64,000 bases of DNA from Dasypus novemcinctus (taxonomy: Eukaryota > Chordata > Mammalia > Cingulata > Dasypodidae), in NCBI RefSeq assembly GCF_030445035.2, contig NC_080701.1, forward strand, positions 16,024,739 through 16,088,738, written 5' to 3'. A program made the position numbers and the translations under genes. How positions within the stretch are numbered: position 1 is the first letter of the stretch; each line of letters begins with the position of its first letter. Below the pieces are notes generated by a model. The model searched no databases, was not told the DNA's origin, and saw nothing but the letters and a program-made list of their open reading frames with translations. This document shows positions 32,170 through 43,700 of this stretch, piece by piece.

Positions 32170-33820
32170 CACAATGAGAAGCAGAAGGAAAGTACCCATG
32201 ATTTCCTAAAACACAGCTATGGTTCATTGCTTAGATGTTTATTTCTCAAAATCTGAGAACCTTTCCCCCCTTTAAAACTAATAACTACAAACAAAAATAA
32301 TTCATTCAAAATGTTCTTTCTTCATCTGTGCAAGCTTCATGCATTTGTTTGTAAACAAGACTTTCAAGAAATTACTTCTGTTTTATTCCATTGGCATGTC
32401 TTGCTTTAAGAAAAACTTATTTTATATGAAGATGTTAAGTGTTTCAAAGTATATAAATTAAAAAGTGGGAAAAAGTCCTTAACTCTCATTATAAAGGGTT
32501 TTTTGATCCTAAAAAGATGTAACAGAATTCCTTTAAATAATGAAATCTGCCTGGCACACTTAAAGCAATTATTGAATTCAATGGGCACAGTTTCTGGAAC
32601 ACAGTAAAGCAGGGATGTCTGCCATGTATTGCCTGGCAGCAAAGTCTGTGCTTCTCATGTTTCTCAGTCTGAATGTATAGTTTTTAATAAAATCTTTCAA
32701 ACCCGTAAGGAATTTGCAGGATGACTGTCTGTCGTTTCCTGAGCATTTAATAAAAGAGAGCCTGACTTTTTGCAGAATAATTAAGTTTAAGATGTGGCAT
32801 TCTAATACAGATTCTCCCCTAGTGGGCATTTTTTCCTTTCAAAAAGTTCGCTTAGAGTGGTGTTTAAAAGATAATTCTAGTTTGCTAAATTTAGGGTATG
32901 GAAAAAGTCCAAAACAAGAACATTCTATGGGTAATTGTGCAAGAAATGTTAATATGTACGGTAGAGGCTGGTTGTGCTATACTCTTGATGAATTTCTCTC
33001 TGTATCTGTGTGCTTCTCTCTTGCTCTCACTCTCTTCTTGGCTTGACGTACAAAATGTAGTTTAGCAAGGTTACGGGTTAACTGAAGCAGTGAAGGGCCC
33101 TTTCTCACCATCAATACATTTTAAATATAAAACAATTTCATATCTGAGTTTTTTTTGGAAACCACCCTGAAGTCAGAGTTGCTCTCCTAAATTTATCAGC
33201 AGTTTATCAGATAAAGCTTATCTTCATACTCAAGGCAGATTTCTGGTCATTCTCAATGTGATGTGCATCAGACTTCTCTACAAATGACATATTAAATGGA
33301 TATCAGCCATGTCAACATAGTTTGCTGTGAAAGTTAACATAAGGAACTCTGCCAATGCCTGAAATTTACCTTGAAATACCTTTTTAAAAAAGAGCCACAC
33401 TGATTATGCGTAGAGGGAAGGAGGGAAGGATAGACAGACGTGTGATTAGGCAAATGTAGCAAAATGTTCATGGTAGAATCCGGTGGTGACCATGTGGACG
33501 TTCTAAAACTCGTTCAACTTGAAAAGGATGAAGGCAGTCCCCAAGGTTAGTGAGGCCCTGCACCCTTGCCCCCGGCAGCACCCCTTGGGGTCTGGACAGG
33601 CAATGCCAGCACCCACACTCCAATCTGGGCACCAAAGAGGACAGCTACTGGGCCTTCGGGATCCAAAGAACAGAGAACTCAGTGGTTAAATAGTGTGGGC
33701 AGAAGGGTGGAGGGGGTTTGATCTGTGAGCCCTGTGAATAATCCTGGGAGGAAAGAGAGCACTCCAGGCAGGGTGTGGATTTACCATTGCCTTAGAACAT
33801 GAGTGGCTCAAGGTCAAAGG
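32170..33820. other. A/T-rich intergenic DNA free of recent repeats
   Basis: 1.6 kb with no SINE, LINE or LTR I recognise; minus frames of 78 and 83 codons have no known family. It carries one arm of a 58-bp direct repeat (see findings). Confidence 0.5.
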
Positions 33821-33827
33821 CAATTTA

Positions 33828-34208
33828 TTTATTTATTTTTTTTAAAAAAAGATTTATTTATTTATTTAATTCCCCCCCTCCCCTGGTTGTCTGTTCTTGG
33901 TGTCTGTTTGCTGCGTCTTGTTTCTTTGTCCGCTTCTGTTGTTGTCAGCGGCATGGGAAGTGTGGGCGGCGCCTTTCCTGGGCAGGCTGCACTTTCTTTT
34001 CACTCTGGGCAGCTTTCCTCACGGGCGCACTCCTTGCGCGTGGGGCTCCCCCACACGGGGGACACCCCTGTGTGGCACGGCACTCCTTGCGCGCATCAGC
34101 ACTGCGCATGGGCCAGCTCCACACGGGTCAAGGAGGCCCGGGGTTTGAACCGCGGACCTCCCATGTGGTAGACGGACGCCCTAACCACTGGGCCAAAGTC
34201 CGTTTCCC
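33828..34208 (-). repeat. DAS-SINE, long form
   Basis: Perfect 13-bp target duplication CAAAGGCAATTTA at 33815-33827 and 34209-34221. Few apparent changes from the other copies, so probably young. Confidence 0.95.
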
Positions 34209-34221
34209 CAAAGGCAATTTA

Positions 34222-35502
34222 AAGGGAAGAAAATAATACATTTCTAGAATGTCTGAGATTCATGTTTATAATCTAATGTTGAAGACCACATGTAAGTTGC
34301 TTACCCCTTAGTCTTATTTTCACTCCTGATTTAAAATACTCCTGTTTTTGCCTCTTGGAACTTTTACAGCTTATGTTTTTCTACAGGCATAAAATCTGAG
34401 TAAAATAACCTAGTAGAGATTCAGTCAATAGTGAGTAAGGAAGAGAGGAGGATTTCTGGATCATGATAGTCATGCGATTGCATTTTTTATTTTTTTCTGA
34501 CTTAGGCTCAATTTGGTGTCCACTCTGCTTTCCAGACCAATTTCTTCCACACTGAAGCAAATCTGGGTTTTCCTTCATTTGGATTTGAGTTTACTGGCCT
34601 CCCTCACATTGCATCGTTTCTTTAATGTATCAAAGTCACCATGAAGTCTATTCCTGATTTTGAAGCTATCAGTTACATTTTGAGATTTAATGGACCTATG
34701 TAATATTAAACATTGAGAAACTCAGAACTGATCCCTGGGAAAGCTTACGCCAGTTTTTAAGCGTAAATCCTTAATGATCTGTGTAACTTTTGAACCATTC
34801 ACGACAACCATGGCTCATCAGGAGAGTTTAGTGCTGTCAGCAGTTATTGAAAGTAGGATGGGATGAAGGAAAAAGGGCAAGGAAGGGGAAAGGGAAGGAA
34901 TGGGAAAGAAGTAGACAAGTCAAAAAAGAAAAACACGCTGATGTATTGCACCAGTGGAGACTGTGATGTGTGTTCAAGAGCCATCAAAAAAGCCTTCTGC
35001 CTCCTGGTGCTGTTACTTAAGTTTCTCCCGCATCTCCAGAACTCATGCCCTGGTTTGACATTGAGAATGACATGTAGGAACAGACGCGGAAGCTATACCT
35101 AACACACAAATGTGATATTGGTCACATTAGCCTCTGACTACCTAGACTGTCAGGTTTATCAGAAGAATTAAACAGGCCCGGTGTGTTTTTAGTAGAATCA
35201 GTAGAATCCGATGCTATTGATTGTCTGGAGTATGTTAAACAGCTTGAGTTTTTCCATGAGTGCCATTGTTCTGTAGCCTGTTACTGGTCACCACTTTTCC
35301 CTTCCTATCCCCAATCTGATCACATATGACCTTCTGACCTTATATATATGGCTTCAACAGAAGAATCACCTGAGAGAGTGATGTGGTCATTGGCACCCAA
35401 GAGGCTACTGTCAGTGAGACAAGAGAGGGTGGAAAAAAGAAAGGCAGAGGTAGGGGCTTAGTGAAGGAAGAAAAAGAAAACATGGCAAAATGGGGGAGGC
35501 AT
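34222..35502. other. unique intergenic DNA
   Basis: No gene found; a purine-rich run (GGAAGGGGAAAGGGAAGG) is at 34,861-34,910. No recognised repeat. Confidence 0.45.
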
Positions 35503-35516
35503 AAAAGACCCTAGTA

Positions 35517-36374
35517 GGATGGGGTTGGCAGTTTATACCCAAACCCAGCAGGTCTACCACAATCCCTTCCTAGAGTTAACCATCAGCATGAAAGAACTCA
35601 AGGAAGAAAGCTGTTTCCCATCAACTGTGGGAGGATACAGCCTCCGAAGGCACCTGGCCCTTCTCACTCTTATAGTCCAGTATGTCATAGTTGGCCCCCT
35701 TTTTGGGCCCACCTACCACCATCTTCTTTATCCTTTTTTAATAGGACCATGTATCTTCAAAATTCTAAGTTTATTTCTTACAAGTTCAATGCCTTATTAG
35801 TAACGTGAGGATTTCATCCAGTTCCAACAAGGATGTTGGACCTGTCTTCCCTCAACCACAATAGGATAGCCAGAGAAGTTTATGCCCTGTCAGGCAGGGA
35901 TTACTGCCCTAATCAGCAGGTGACCATCACCCCTCAGCACCCCCTAACAAATAAGGGCGTGAACTCTCTGAGGGGGGAATTGAGGTAGGTTAGTACAGGG
36001 AAATGAGAATACAAGCTACATGGCCAACAGATACTGCGAGACCCCACGGAGAACTTGACCTTGAGGTCTCAGTTGGGACTCTTCCAGGACCGAGGGGAGG
36101 CTCTGGATATTCCAAAAAGGCCTCACCACTGGCCCCCACCATTGGTGGGGTAACCAGTAACAGCTAGGGACCCTCCCCCTTAGCATCAGCAAGGGGAGGA
36201 ATAAATGGCTTAAAAGGTGACCACACAAGCCAAAGCCTGCCTTGTCTGCCTAGAGGAACCCGCACAAATATCGGTGCATATCGCCGTCCTTCTCTTCCAT
36301 TTCTCAGCAAGCTCTGTTCTTCTCCACCATTTCCCAATAAATTATTTTTACTGGCCTTAAAAAAAAAAAAAAAG
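35517..36374 (+). mobile_element. LINE-mobilised copy of an ERV1 3' transcript (env end + U3-R + poly(A))
   Basis: Carries the C-terminal membrane-anchor part of a gammaretrovirus-like env (frame about 35,519-35,800, no intact gene), a polypurine tract (35,970-35,980), then U3-R starting TGAGGTAGGTTAGTACAGGG at 35,981. It ends 17 nt after AATAAA (36,336-36,341) in a pure A run, without U5. A 14-bp duplication AAAAGACCCTAGTA (35,503-35,516 and 36,371-36,384) flanks it. The A tail, missing U5 and long target duplication indicate reverse transcription by L1 machinery, not retroviral integration. Defective. Confidence 0.85.
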
Positions 36375-36384
36375 ACCCTAGTAA

Positions 36385-37100
36385 GAATGAGAAAAGCCCT
36401 GGCATGGGGAGAAGGGGAGGCTGGATGAACTGTGACATTTGGATGGGTGTAAGAACTGATGGGAGAGAAAGGGGAGAGGAGGGCACCCCCCAAAGGGACC
36501 CATTGTCCAAACACATAGCATACTGAGATTTTGAAATTCTGCCCCACAGGAGTTCTGAGTTTCTCATCCCCAATTCAGTCACCATTTCATAGCCAGGGGT
36601 TCACATAAGATTCCTTTAAAGTAGTCCACTATGGAGTCAAAACATTTTTAAAAAATCCCTGGCCCTACACAATGGCAGGCATACAAATTGACAATTTTGC
36701 AGGGCTTTTGTCTTCCATGACTGCATCAGCCAGCTTACCCCTACTTCCTTGAGCATCTCCAAGAGCAATCTGCTTCTGAAGCCACATGGAGCAGTGAAAC
36801 CGACATCGAACTTAAATCCACACTATTTGGGTTTGTGCCGTCTTCTTTTGTTCCTGGTCTGAGATTTCAGGTAAGCCATTAAACTTTTCTCAGCATTTTT
36901 TTCCTATCCATAACTCAAAGGGGTATACAGAGAAAGGAAAGCAAAGGTAGTTTTTGAAATAATTTGGGAGATAGGTGCTCATTATCTTTTGATTGCAGAA
37001 GTCAGGGTTCTGGTGATCTAAGATTATCACCTAAATTTTCTTGTCTTTTTTTTCCCTTGGAAAAAACTTTTTATAATTCATTTCTTTAGTAATGAAAATA
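36385..37100. other. unique intergenic DNA
   Basis: Nothing recognised on either strand. Confidence 0.4.
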
Positions 37101-37101
37101 G

Positions 37102-37544
37102 TGGGAAGCAGATGTGGCTTACGTGATTGAGCTCCCATCTACCATATAGGAGGTCCAGGGTTCAATTCCCAGGACCTCCTAGTGAAGGCAGGCTGGCCCA
37201 CATGGAGTGCTGACCTACACGGAGCACTGACCTATAGAAGGCTAACCTGCACAGTGTGCAGGCCTGCACGGAAAGCGGGCGCAGCAAGATGATGCAATAA
37301 AGAGACACAGAGGAGAGCCAATAAGAGATGCAGTAAACCAGGGAGCTGAGGTGGCACAAGAGACTGAGCACCTCTCTGCCACTCTGGAAGGTTCCTGGTT
37401 TGGTTCTCAGTGGCGTCTAAGAGAAGGCAAGCCGACACATAAGAACGCACAGCAAATGGACACAGAGAGCAGACAGCAAGTGCGAAAACAATGTGGCTGG
37501 GGTGAGGGGTGTGTGGATAAATAAATCTTTAAAAACTAAAAAAA
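37102..37544 (+). repeat. DAS-SINE, long form (GGTGGCACAAGAGA subtype)
   Basis: GGGAAGCAGATGTGGCTTAC head and A-rich tail; AAAATAGT on both sides. Confidence 0.9.
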
Positions 37545-37582
37545 TAAAATAGTACTAGGTATTCTGCAGTTGTCCGTTATTC

Positions 37583-37935
37583 TTTTTTTAAAGATTTATT
37601 TATTTATTTAATCCCCCCCACCCCGGTTGTCTGTTCTGTTTGCTGCGTCTTGTTTCTTTGTCCGCTTCTGTTGTCGTCAGCCGCATGGGAAGTGTGGGCG
37701 GCGCCATTCCTGGGCAGGCTGCTCTTTCGCGCTGGATGGCTCTCCTTATGGGTGCACTCCTTGCACATGGGGCTCCCCTACGCGGGGGACACCCCTGCGT
37801 GGCAGGGCACTCCTTGCGCGCATCAGCACTGCACATGGGCCAGCTCCACACGGGTCAAGGAGGCCCGGGGTTTGAACCGCGGACCTCCCATGTGGTAGAC
37901 GGACGCCCTAACCACTGGGCCAAGTCCGTTTCCCT
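37583..37935 (-). repeat. DAS-SINE, long form
   Basis: Reverse copy close to the 33.8 kb one, with CGCGGACCTCCCATGTGGTAG kept; ends AAGTCCGTTTCCC. Confidence 0.92.
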
Positions 37936-38019
37936 GTTAATATTTCATGCACTGAGAAAAAATATAATTGGCTATGTTCCCAAATGGTGCCCAGAGTTTT
38001 AAAAAGCTGGATCTAAAGT

Positions 38020-38235
38020 TCATGACTCTTACCAAGTCCCAAGTTCTGGGCATCATACAGAAGGAATCTTGGAAGCTCCAATCTTTCCACCTCTTAACAA
38101 ATTGTTTGCATTCTTCAGTACCCAACAGGCTGCACAGTACTTCTGTGCCTTTGCCCACACTACTTTCTTTGAAGACTCAACCCAAGTACCATCTCCCCTC
38201 TCCCAGCACCCTTGATCACTTCCACACAAGTTGAG
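38020..38235 (+). repeat. L2-like fragment
   Basis: TTCTGTGCCTTTGCCCACAC..CTTTGAAGACTCAACCCAAGTACC recalls the L2 3' end. Confidence 0.5.
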
Positions 38236-38239
38236 CTAA

Positions 38240-39720
38240 GGGACCTTCCGCTCACCCAAAGTTCGCTCAGCCCAGATATCGTGCTCACGCTGGTTTCCCA
38301 AGCGCATGGGCTGGTCTTGCTTCCAGGTGCTCTAGAAATGCTGACTTATCAAGACCACACCAATGACTATGAATCTGGGACTTGTGGTCACTCAACTTGT
38401 GAGCTGCTGACAATTCCTCCATGACAAGCTAAAAATATGCTACCTAAGTGTATTGAAGCATTAAAAGGCATTTCCACCATCATTTTGACTTCAGGACACT
38501 GATATTCAAATCTGTGGATACTATAGTGCCAACATTTAATCAGAATTATGCCAACATGAATGAGTTTTCCTTGGGGAAGTGCTGAGGCAGGAGACGGCGG
38601 TGAAGCCAGCGTTGTAGATCACGTTTCCCCCACCTCAGCTGCCAAAGCATCCGCCATGCCACCCGAGTAAAGCAAGCTGGCAGCACCACAGGAAGACAGA
38701 GACCCGCAGTGAAGGAGAGGCTCAGAGCCTTGCAGGGCTGGCAGCAGCGAGCAGGACATGGGAGCTTTCAAGAGGAGCAGGGGCTAGGCCCTCAGAAGCT
38801 AGCAGCCGAGGGAGGGTGAGGGGGAAGGAGACGGCAAGGAAAGTAGGAGTTGGGACAAGGGACCCCACCAAAACAGATGCCAGTGGCTTCACTAGGACTC
38901 TCAGGACCCTGAGCTGTACCTTGGGGCTGCCCAGCCTCAGTTCAACTCATGCCAGCAGCCGCTGGTATCGTCGTGGGGACTGGCAGGCATCACACTTACC
39001 TCGAAGCCCGGCTCCTCCGGGCCCAGGGGCCTCTCATCCCACCTGTGACCCATCACTCCACCTAAACTTTGCCCAGCAAATGCTCCTTCTGTTGCACAGT
39101 CCGCAGCGCTTGCCCTCGGGGATGGCAACTGGCACTGCCCAGTTCCACTGAGCGGGAGACAAGCGCCACCCAGCCACTGCACGCCCATGAGATGGCCAAG
39201 ACAAAATTCTTCTCAACGCTTTCAGTCCGGTTTTGCAAACTCAATATTGACTTTGCGCCCCACTCGGACATGGACCTCCAGAGCATCCAGCCTTCTAGAC
39301 ATGCCAAGTGATTGTCGGTTAGTAAGAGAGAGATCACACTTCCATGACGGCCACCTGGATGGACCTTTTTAGTTGCAGTAAGGGCACCAACAATTGTTTG
39401 AATTACAAATATAATTCTATTAATTTCACATCCAATTCTGGGGTTGGAGACATTGGCTTTCTTTAAAAACATGCTAGGGATCAGGTGAATGAGCCTGGCT
39501 TAGTCGGGTCTTCCTGTACATTGGCAGCAACCCTAACCCATGTTGCACAGGTGATAATCTGATACCAACGTGTCTTGTTAGGCATTAGGAACATTTCTGT
39601 GTGTCTATGTTTACTATGCGAATGTGAGGCGATTAGAGAACTTGGCCTCTCTGCTGTCAGAAAAGGCCCAAGAGGAACAGACCACAACCACAGGTGAAAG
39701 GAAGTTAGCGAAACTTGTTA
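38240..39720. other. unique DNA downstream of RNF122
   Basis: GC content rises between 38,580 and 39,300. A 136-codon minus frame (39,062-39,472) is open but resembles nothing known to me and lacks exon context; it may be chance or distal 3' UTR. Confidence 0.4.
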
Positions 39721-39725
39721 TTAAA

Positions 39726-39731
39726 TTTAAT
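39726..39731 (-). terminator. candidate RNF122 poly(A) signal ATTAAA
   Basis: ATTAAA on the minus strand, 945 bp after the RNF122 stop, about where a roughly 1-kb 3' UTR would end. Tentative. Confidence 0.3.
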
Positions 39732-40675
39732 ATTCTTTAAATACATACCTTTTTCCCATCCTCACCCACTCAGGGAGGAACAGTAGATCCCCCCACTCCT
39801 GCTTCCATTCTGGGGACTCCATGTATAAACCCTGAGATGAGGAGGATGCGTATAAAAATACTATTTACAAAAGGGAAGACGGTATCTGGTTCCTGCTACT
39901 TTAGCTTTCGGACATCCCCAGGCCCCCTTTGCCGCTTTAGAAAAACCCCTTGGGAATCAATTTAAGTGTAGCCTAAGACCCTCCTCCAGAGGGACACTCC
40001 CAAGCCCCAACGTGGACAGGAAGCTCAGGGACGAAGTGAGGAAAGGAGAATGAATGGATAGCACCTCAAATGCTAGCAGGGGAAGGACTTGGCCCCGCAT
40101 GACCGGCAGCCAGCCAGCCAGCCTTGGTTTAGTAGGTCCCTTGTAAACATTGGCTTCTTCCTTGTGTATGTCCCTGCTCTTCCCTATTTCCTACCCAGCC
40201 TCCCTCACCTCCACTGGAGGCATCTGGTAACTTGGTCTTTCCTTCCTTCCCTTCTAACCTTCCTGTAGAAGGAGTGGGGAGGGGAAGGGAGGTCAGAGGT
40301 GGGAGAGAGCCCATCTCCTCCATCTTGAGGTCAGGGCAACTCATTCTCCTAAGGAGAACCTTGAAGAGGAGGGCTCCAACTTCTTGGCTGCAGTGGGGTG
40401 GACTTCTCCCCCCAGGCCAGCGACAAGGCAGGTAGACAGTCCAGTACCAGGATGCAGTGGCCCTGCTGGGGGACGCCATCAGCACTGAGTGGCGGGGAAG
40501 GCGGCTGCAGGAGGCAGTGCCTGGCACCAATCTCGCCCTGACGGCAAAGACCAGCCCCGTGCCATCCTCAACCTGACCGTCACCACCCAGCAGTTGAGTT
40601 CGCTGCAGCCGTGCAGAGGGGCCAGGCGCCCACGCGACGTGACGCCTTCCCCGGGCCTGGGTGGACCGGCGGTGC

Positions 40676-40790
40676 TCACACCAGCTCTTCCAACAGGATG
40701 CCGATGCTCTGCGCGGCCTCCGAGGGACTGGCGATGGGCTTATTGCACATAGGGCAGACGCAGCGGACTTCCAGCCACTTCACCAGACAC
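40676..40790 (-). CDS. RNF122: RNF122 terminal coding exon (second half of RING)
   Basis: Completes K118, then [18 protein letters not shown] to GILLEELV and TGA. Acceptor TTTGCCTGCAG. Confidence 0.96.
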
Positions 40791-43700
40791 CTGCAGGCAA
40801 ACCACCGAGCCGTCATTCTCTGAGAAGATGCCTGGCCCGCTCCAGGTCCTCTTATCGACAAGCCCAGCTGCTACTTAGAGTAAGACCACCACCCAGCCAA
40901 AGCCCCCTGGCTGGCTTGATGGCCCCAGACCAGCCAGTCGAGGCAATCGCCAGCCAGGGGGAGTGGGGGCTGGTAGGGATTGGAAGGGGCTAGAAGATGC
41001 TTCTTCTTTCAAAAGGCAAGTTCCCACACTGGATACCTACTTCCGGTGAAAGGCGTGTTGGCACGGGAGCACACCCAGCTCATCCTTCCCCTTGAAGTCT
41101 TCCAGGCAGACTGCACAGGTCTGCTGTGGAGAGAGAGCGAGCGTGAGTGGAGCCTGGGAGAGGACCGCCCTCACCCCTCCAGAACGGGAAACGAGGCTGT
41201 CATCATAGTTCAGAAAACTGCACTGACAAGACAGTAGCCACATGTGGCTGCCTCAAGTTAGATTAGCTAAAGGAAGAAAAATGAAAAATTTCATTTCCCC
41301 AGTTGCGCTAGCCACATTTCAAGTGACCAAGAACCGCGCGTGCCTAGTGGCTACCACACTGGCAGAGAGAGAACATTTCTATCATCACAGAAAGTTCCGT
41401 TGGACAGCGTTGCTCTAAAAGCATGGTTTTCAATCCTTTCTAGACTGGTTGCTGGAGGTAAGGATGGGGGATGTGCGGTGTACTTACATTCTTTAAGTCC
41501 AATCTTACTTGTTAACCCTAACCTCAGCTGCATCACGGTTTGAGAGGTAGGCTTACTTATAAACTAGTCCAAGAAACATCTGAACTTGCTGAGATACACC
41601 ACCGGACATCAGAAGCTGGGATGAAACGAGCAGTGTCAAGGGAGTCGCACGTTTAATGACAGCCTGAGTTGCTCCTTTCCTAGACAGTGCTACCCTGACG
41701 TTATGGAAGGTAGTGGCCTTGTTTGGGGAATGACTTAGGTGGCCTCAAAGGCATGGGTGGGGGAAGCGGATGTGGCTCTGTGGTTGAGTGCCAGCTTCCC
41801 ACATACAAGCTCCCGGATTCAATCCCTGGCCCCTGGTTACCTAAAGAGCATATGGGTGGGAATGGGAGAGAGAAAAACCACAGGAACAGCTACGCACCAG
41901 TCTGTTAGGGCAGGACCTACGTAAGTGCAAAAGGATCTTACTTTCTTTCATGAAAAAAGGTCTACAGCATGGGAAGCATGCTGATCATCCTCACCGTGGA
42001 CTGTGCACAGTGGGACTGCTGTGGCCATGTGTTGCTACAAACCCAAGCCCTTTGTGACCCCTTTATGTTACCTGCCTGTGCCAGCTGCAAAGATACTGAA
42101 TTCCCATATAATAGTTTCCTGCAGGGACGAGTCCCTTTTATTTGGCTAAAGGAGATAGGAAGGCAGGGACTTAAAAAAATTACTGAGAGGGTGCAGGCTG
42201 AGCGCCCGGCCTTCCCTGCTGGCCCTCCACATGCTGCCCCCGTGTACTCACCCCATATAACTGCAACTTCTTGGCATCACCTTTGAGCACCACCTGGAAA
42301 GCAAGAAAGAAAAAGACACTTGATGTCAGAAGACACCGGCCATGGGAGCCAGGGGCCTCTTAGAGCCTGGGTCATCCCAGCAAAGAAAGGAGTCCCCGGG
42401 CTTCCCCAGGGGAGCCTTGCTCTCCCTTCCAGGGGCTGGGCTCTGGGCACTGCCCGGGGCAAGCCAGACTCAGAAGAGTGAAGGCAGGAGCTTGCCCAAG
42501 GGAGGGCCAGAGGTGAGGCCCAGGGGCATCCCAGGCTGGGGGGCTGGAACTTGCTCTCCTCCCCTCTCCCCACCAAGGCGGGTGCAGAGGAGGGAGTCTC
42601 AGGGAAAGAGGTGGCTCTTTACCTCCTTATATCCATATCGCTCACTCTGTGCCTGGTTCCGGAGTTTGCTGGGGGAGAAAGCAAAAGGGGAGAGGAGCTG
42701 GTTACTATGCTTCTATGCTTTTGCATAAACACGGTGGAGAGGCTGGCCGGTTGCTTGGGTGTTCTACTAGAAGGGGACCAGGGTACTTGTCCCATAGATA
42801 CCGCGGGAGGGTTTGGAACTACACAGGTGACCAAGAGTTAATTAAGGACTAAGAATCTTATTCGGGCTCATAATTTACTGCCAGGTTGTACGGATTGGGG
42901 GAATCTCTTGCAGGGCACCCCAAAGAGCTCACTCTCCTTGCCCGTTCCCAGTAGGTAGAGTTCATCTGGTGTTCAAACTCTATAGATCAAAGATCTGCTT
43001 CCTGAGTGTCCAGAAGGAATTAGCAATCATTAAGAGGGTTATTTCCATTAAACCAGAGTAGCAGGATAAATATTCTGTTGACCTTGGGGAATTTTCCGCA
43101 CAGAGAACACAAGTATTCTGGAAGCAAAGCACACTCTTCCTTTCCCGGTGCCAGATGAACAGACGGTCCCGGCTTTGTTTCCTTCTTTTCATTTAAAGCT
43201 GGTGGCCTGTATTCAGTCTTAACTCTCAGTAGCCAAAACACAAAAACATGTTGTGACTAACTGCAATAGCATGATACTTGCAGAGTCCTTGCTCGATTCC
43301 CAACACTACGCGAACGTATTCATATATGGTCTCACTGAATCCAGACAATTTCAAGAACTATTTTCCTTCTTACAGAAGAAGAAAATGAGCCCCAGAGAAC
43401 TTAAGTTGTCCAAACTTCACAAAGCTAGCTGGCAACAGAGTCCGGATTTGAATCAAAATCAATGTGATTATGGAGCCTGAGCTTCTCACCAAATAATATG
43501 ACCTGTTCCACCTACTAGATGAGCGTTCTTTAGATACACATGAATTAGGTTATAGCTTTCAGATAGCCACATACAGCTTTCCTGTTCTTGGGAAACAACC
43601 TGGTTTGGTCTGGTTTGAGGAAAGACCCTACCTGTCATCACCAAGGCTACCACTCTCTGAATGGCTTACTATGCAAATGGCTAGGCTCACAAAAAGGTGC

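Noticed and set aside
39062-39472. 136-codon minus-strand frame downstream of RNF122
   Set aside because: No recognisable domain, no splice context, and downstream of the likely RNF122 poly(A) region; probably chance.
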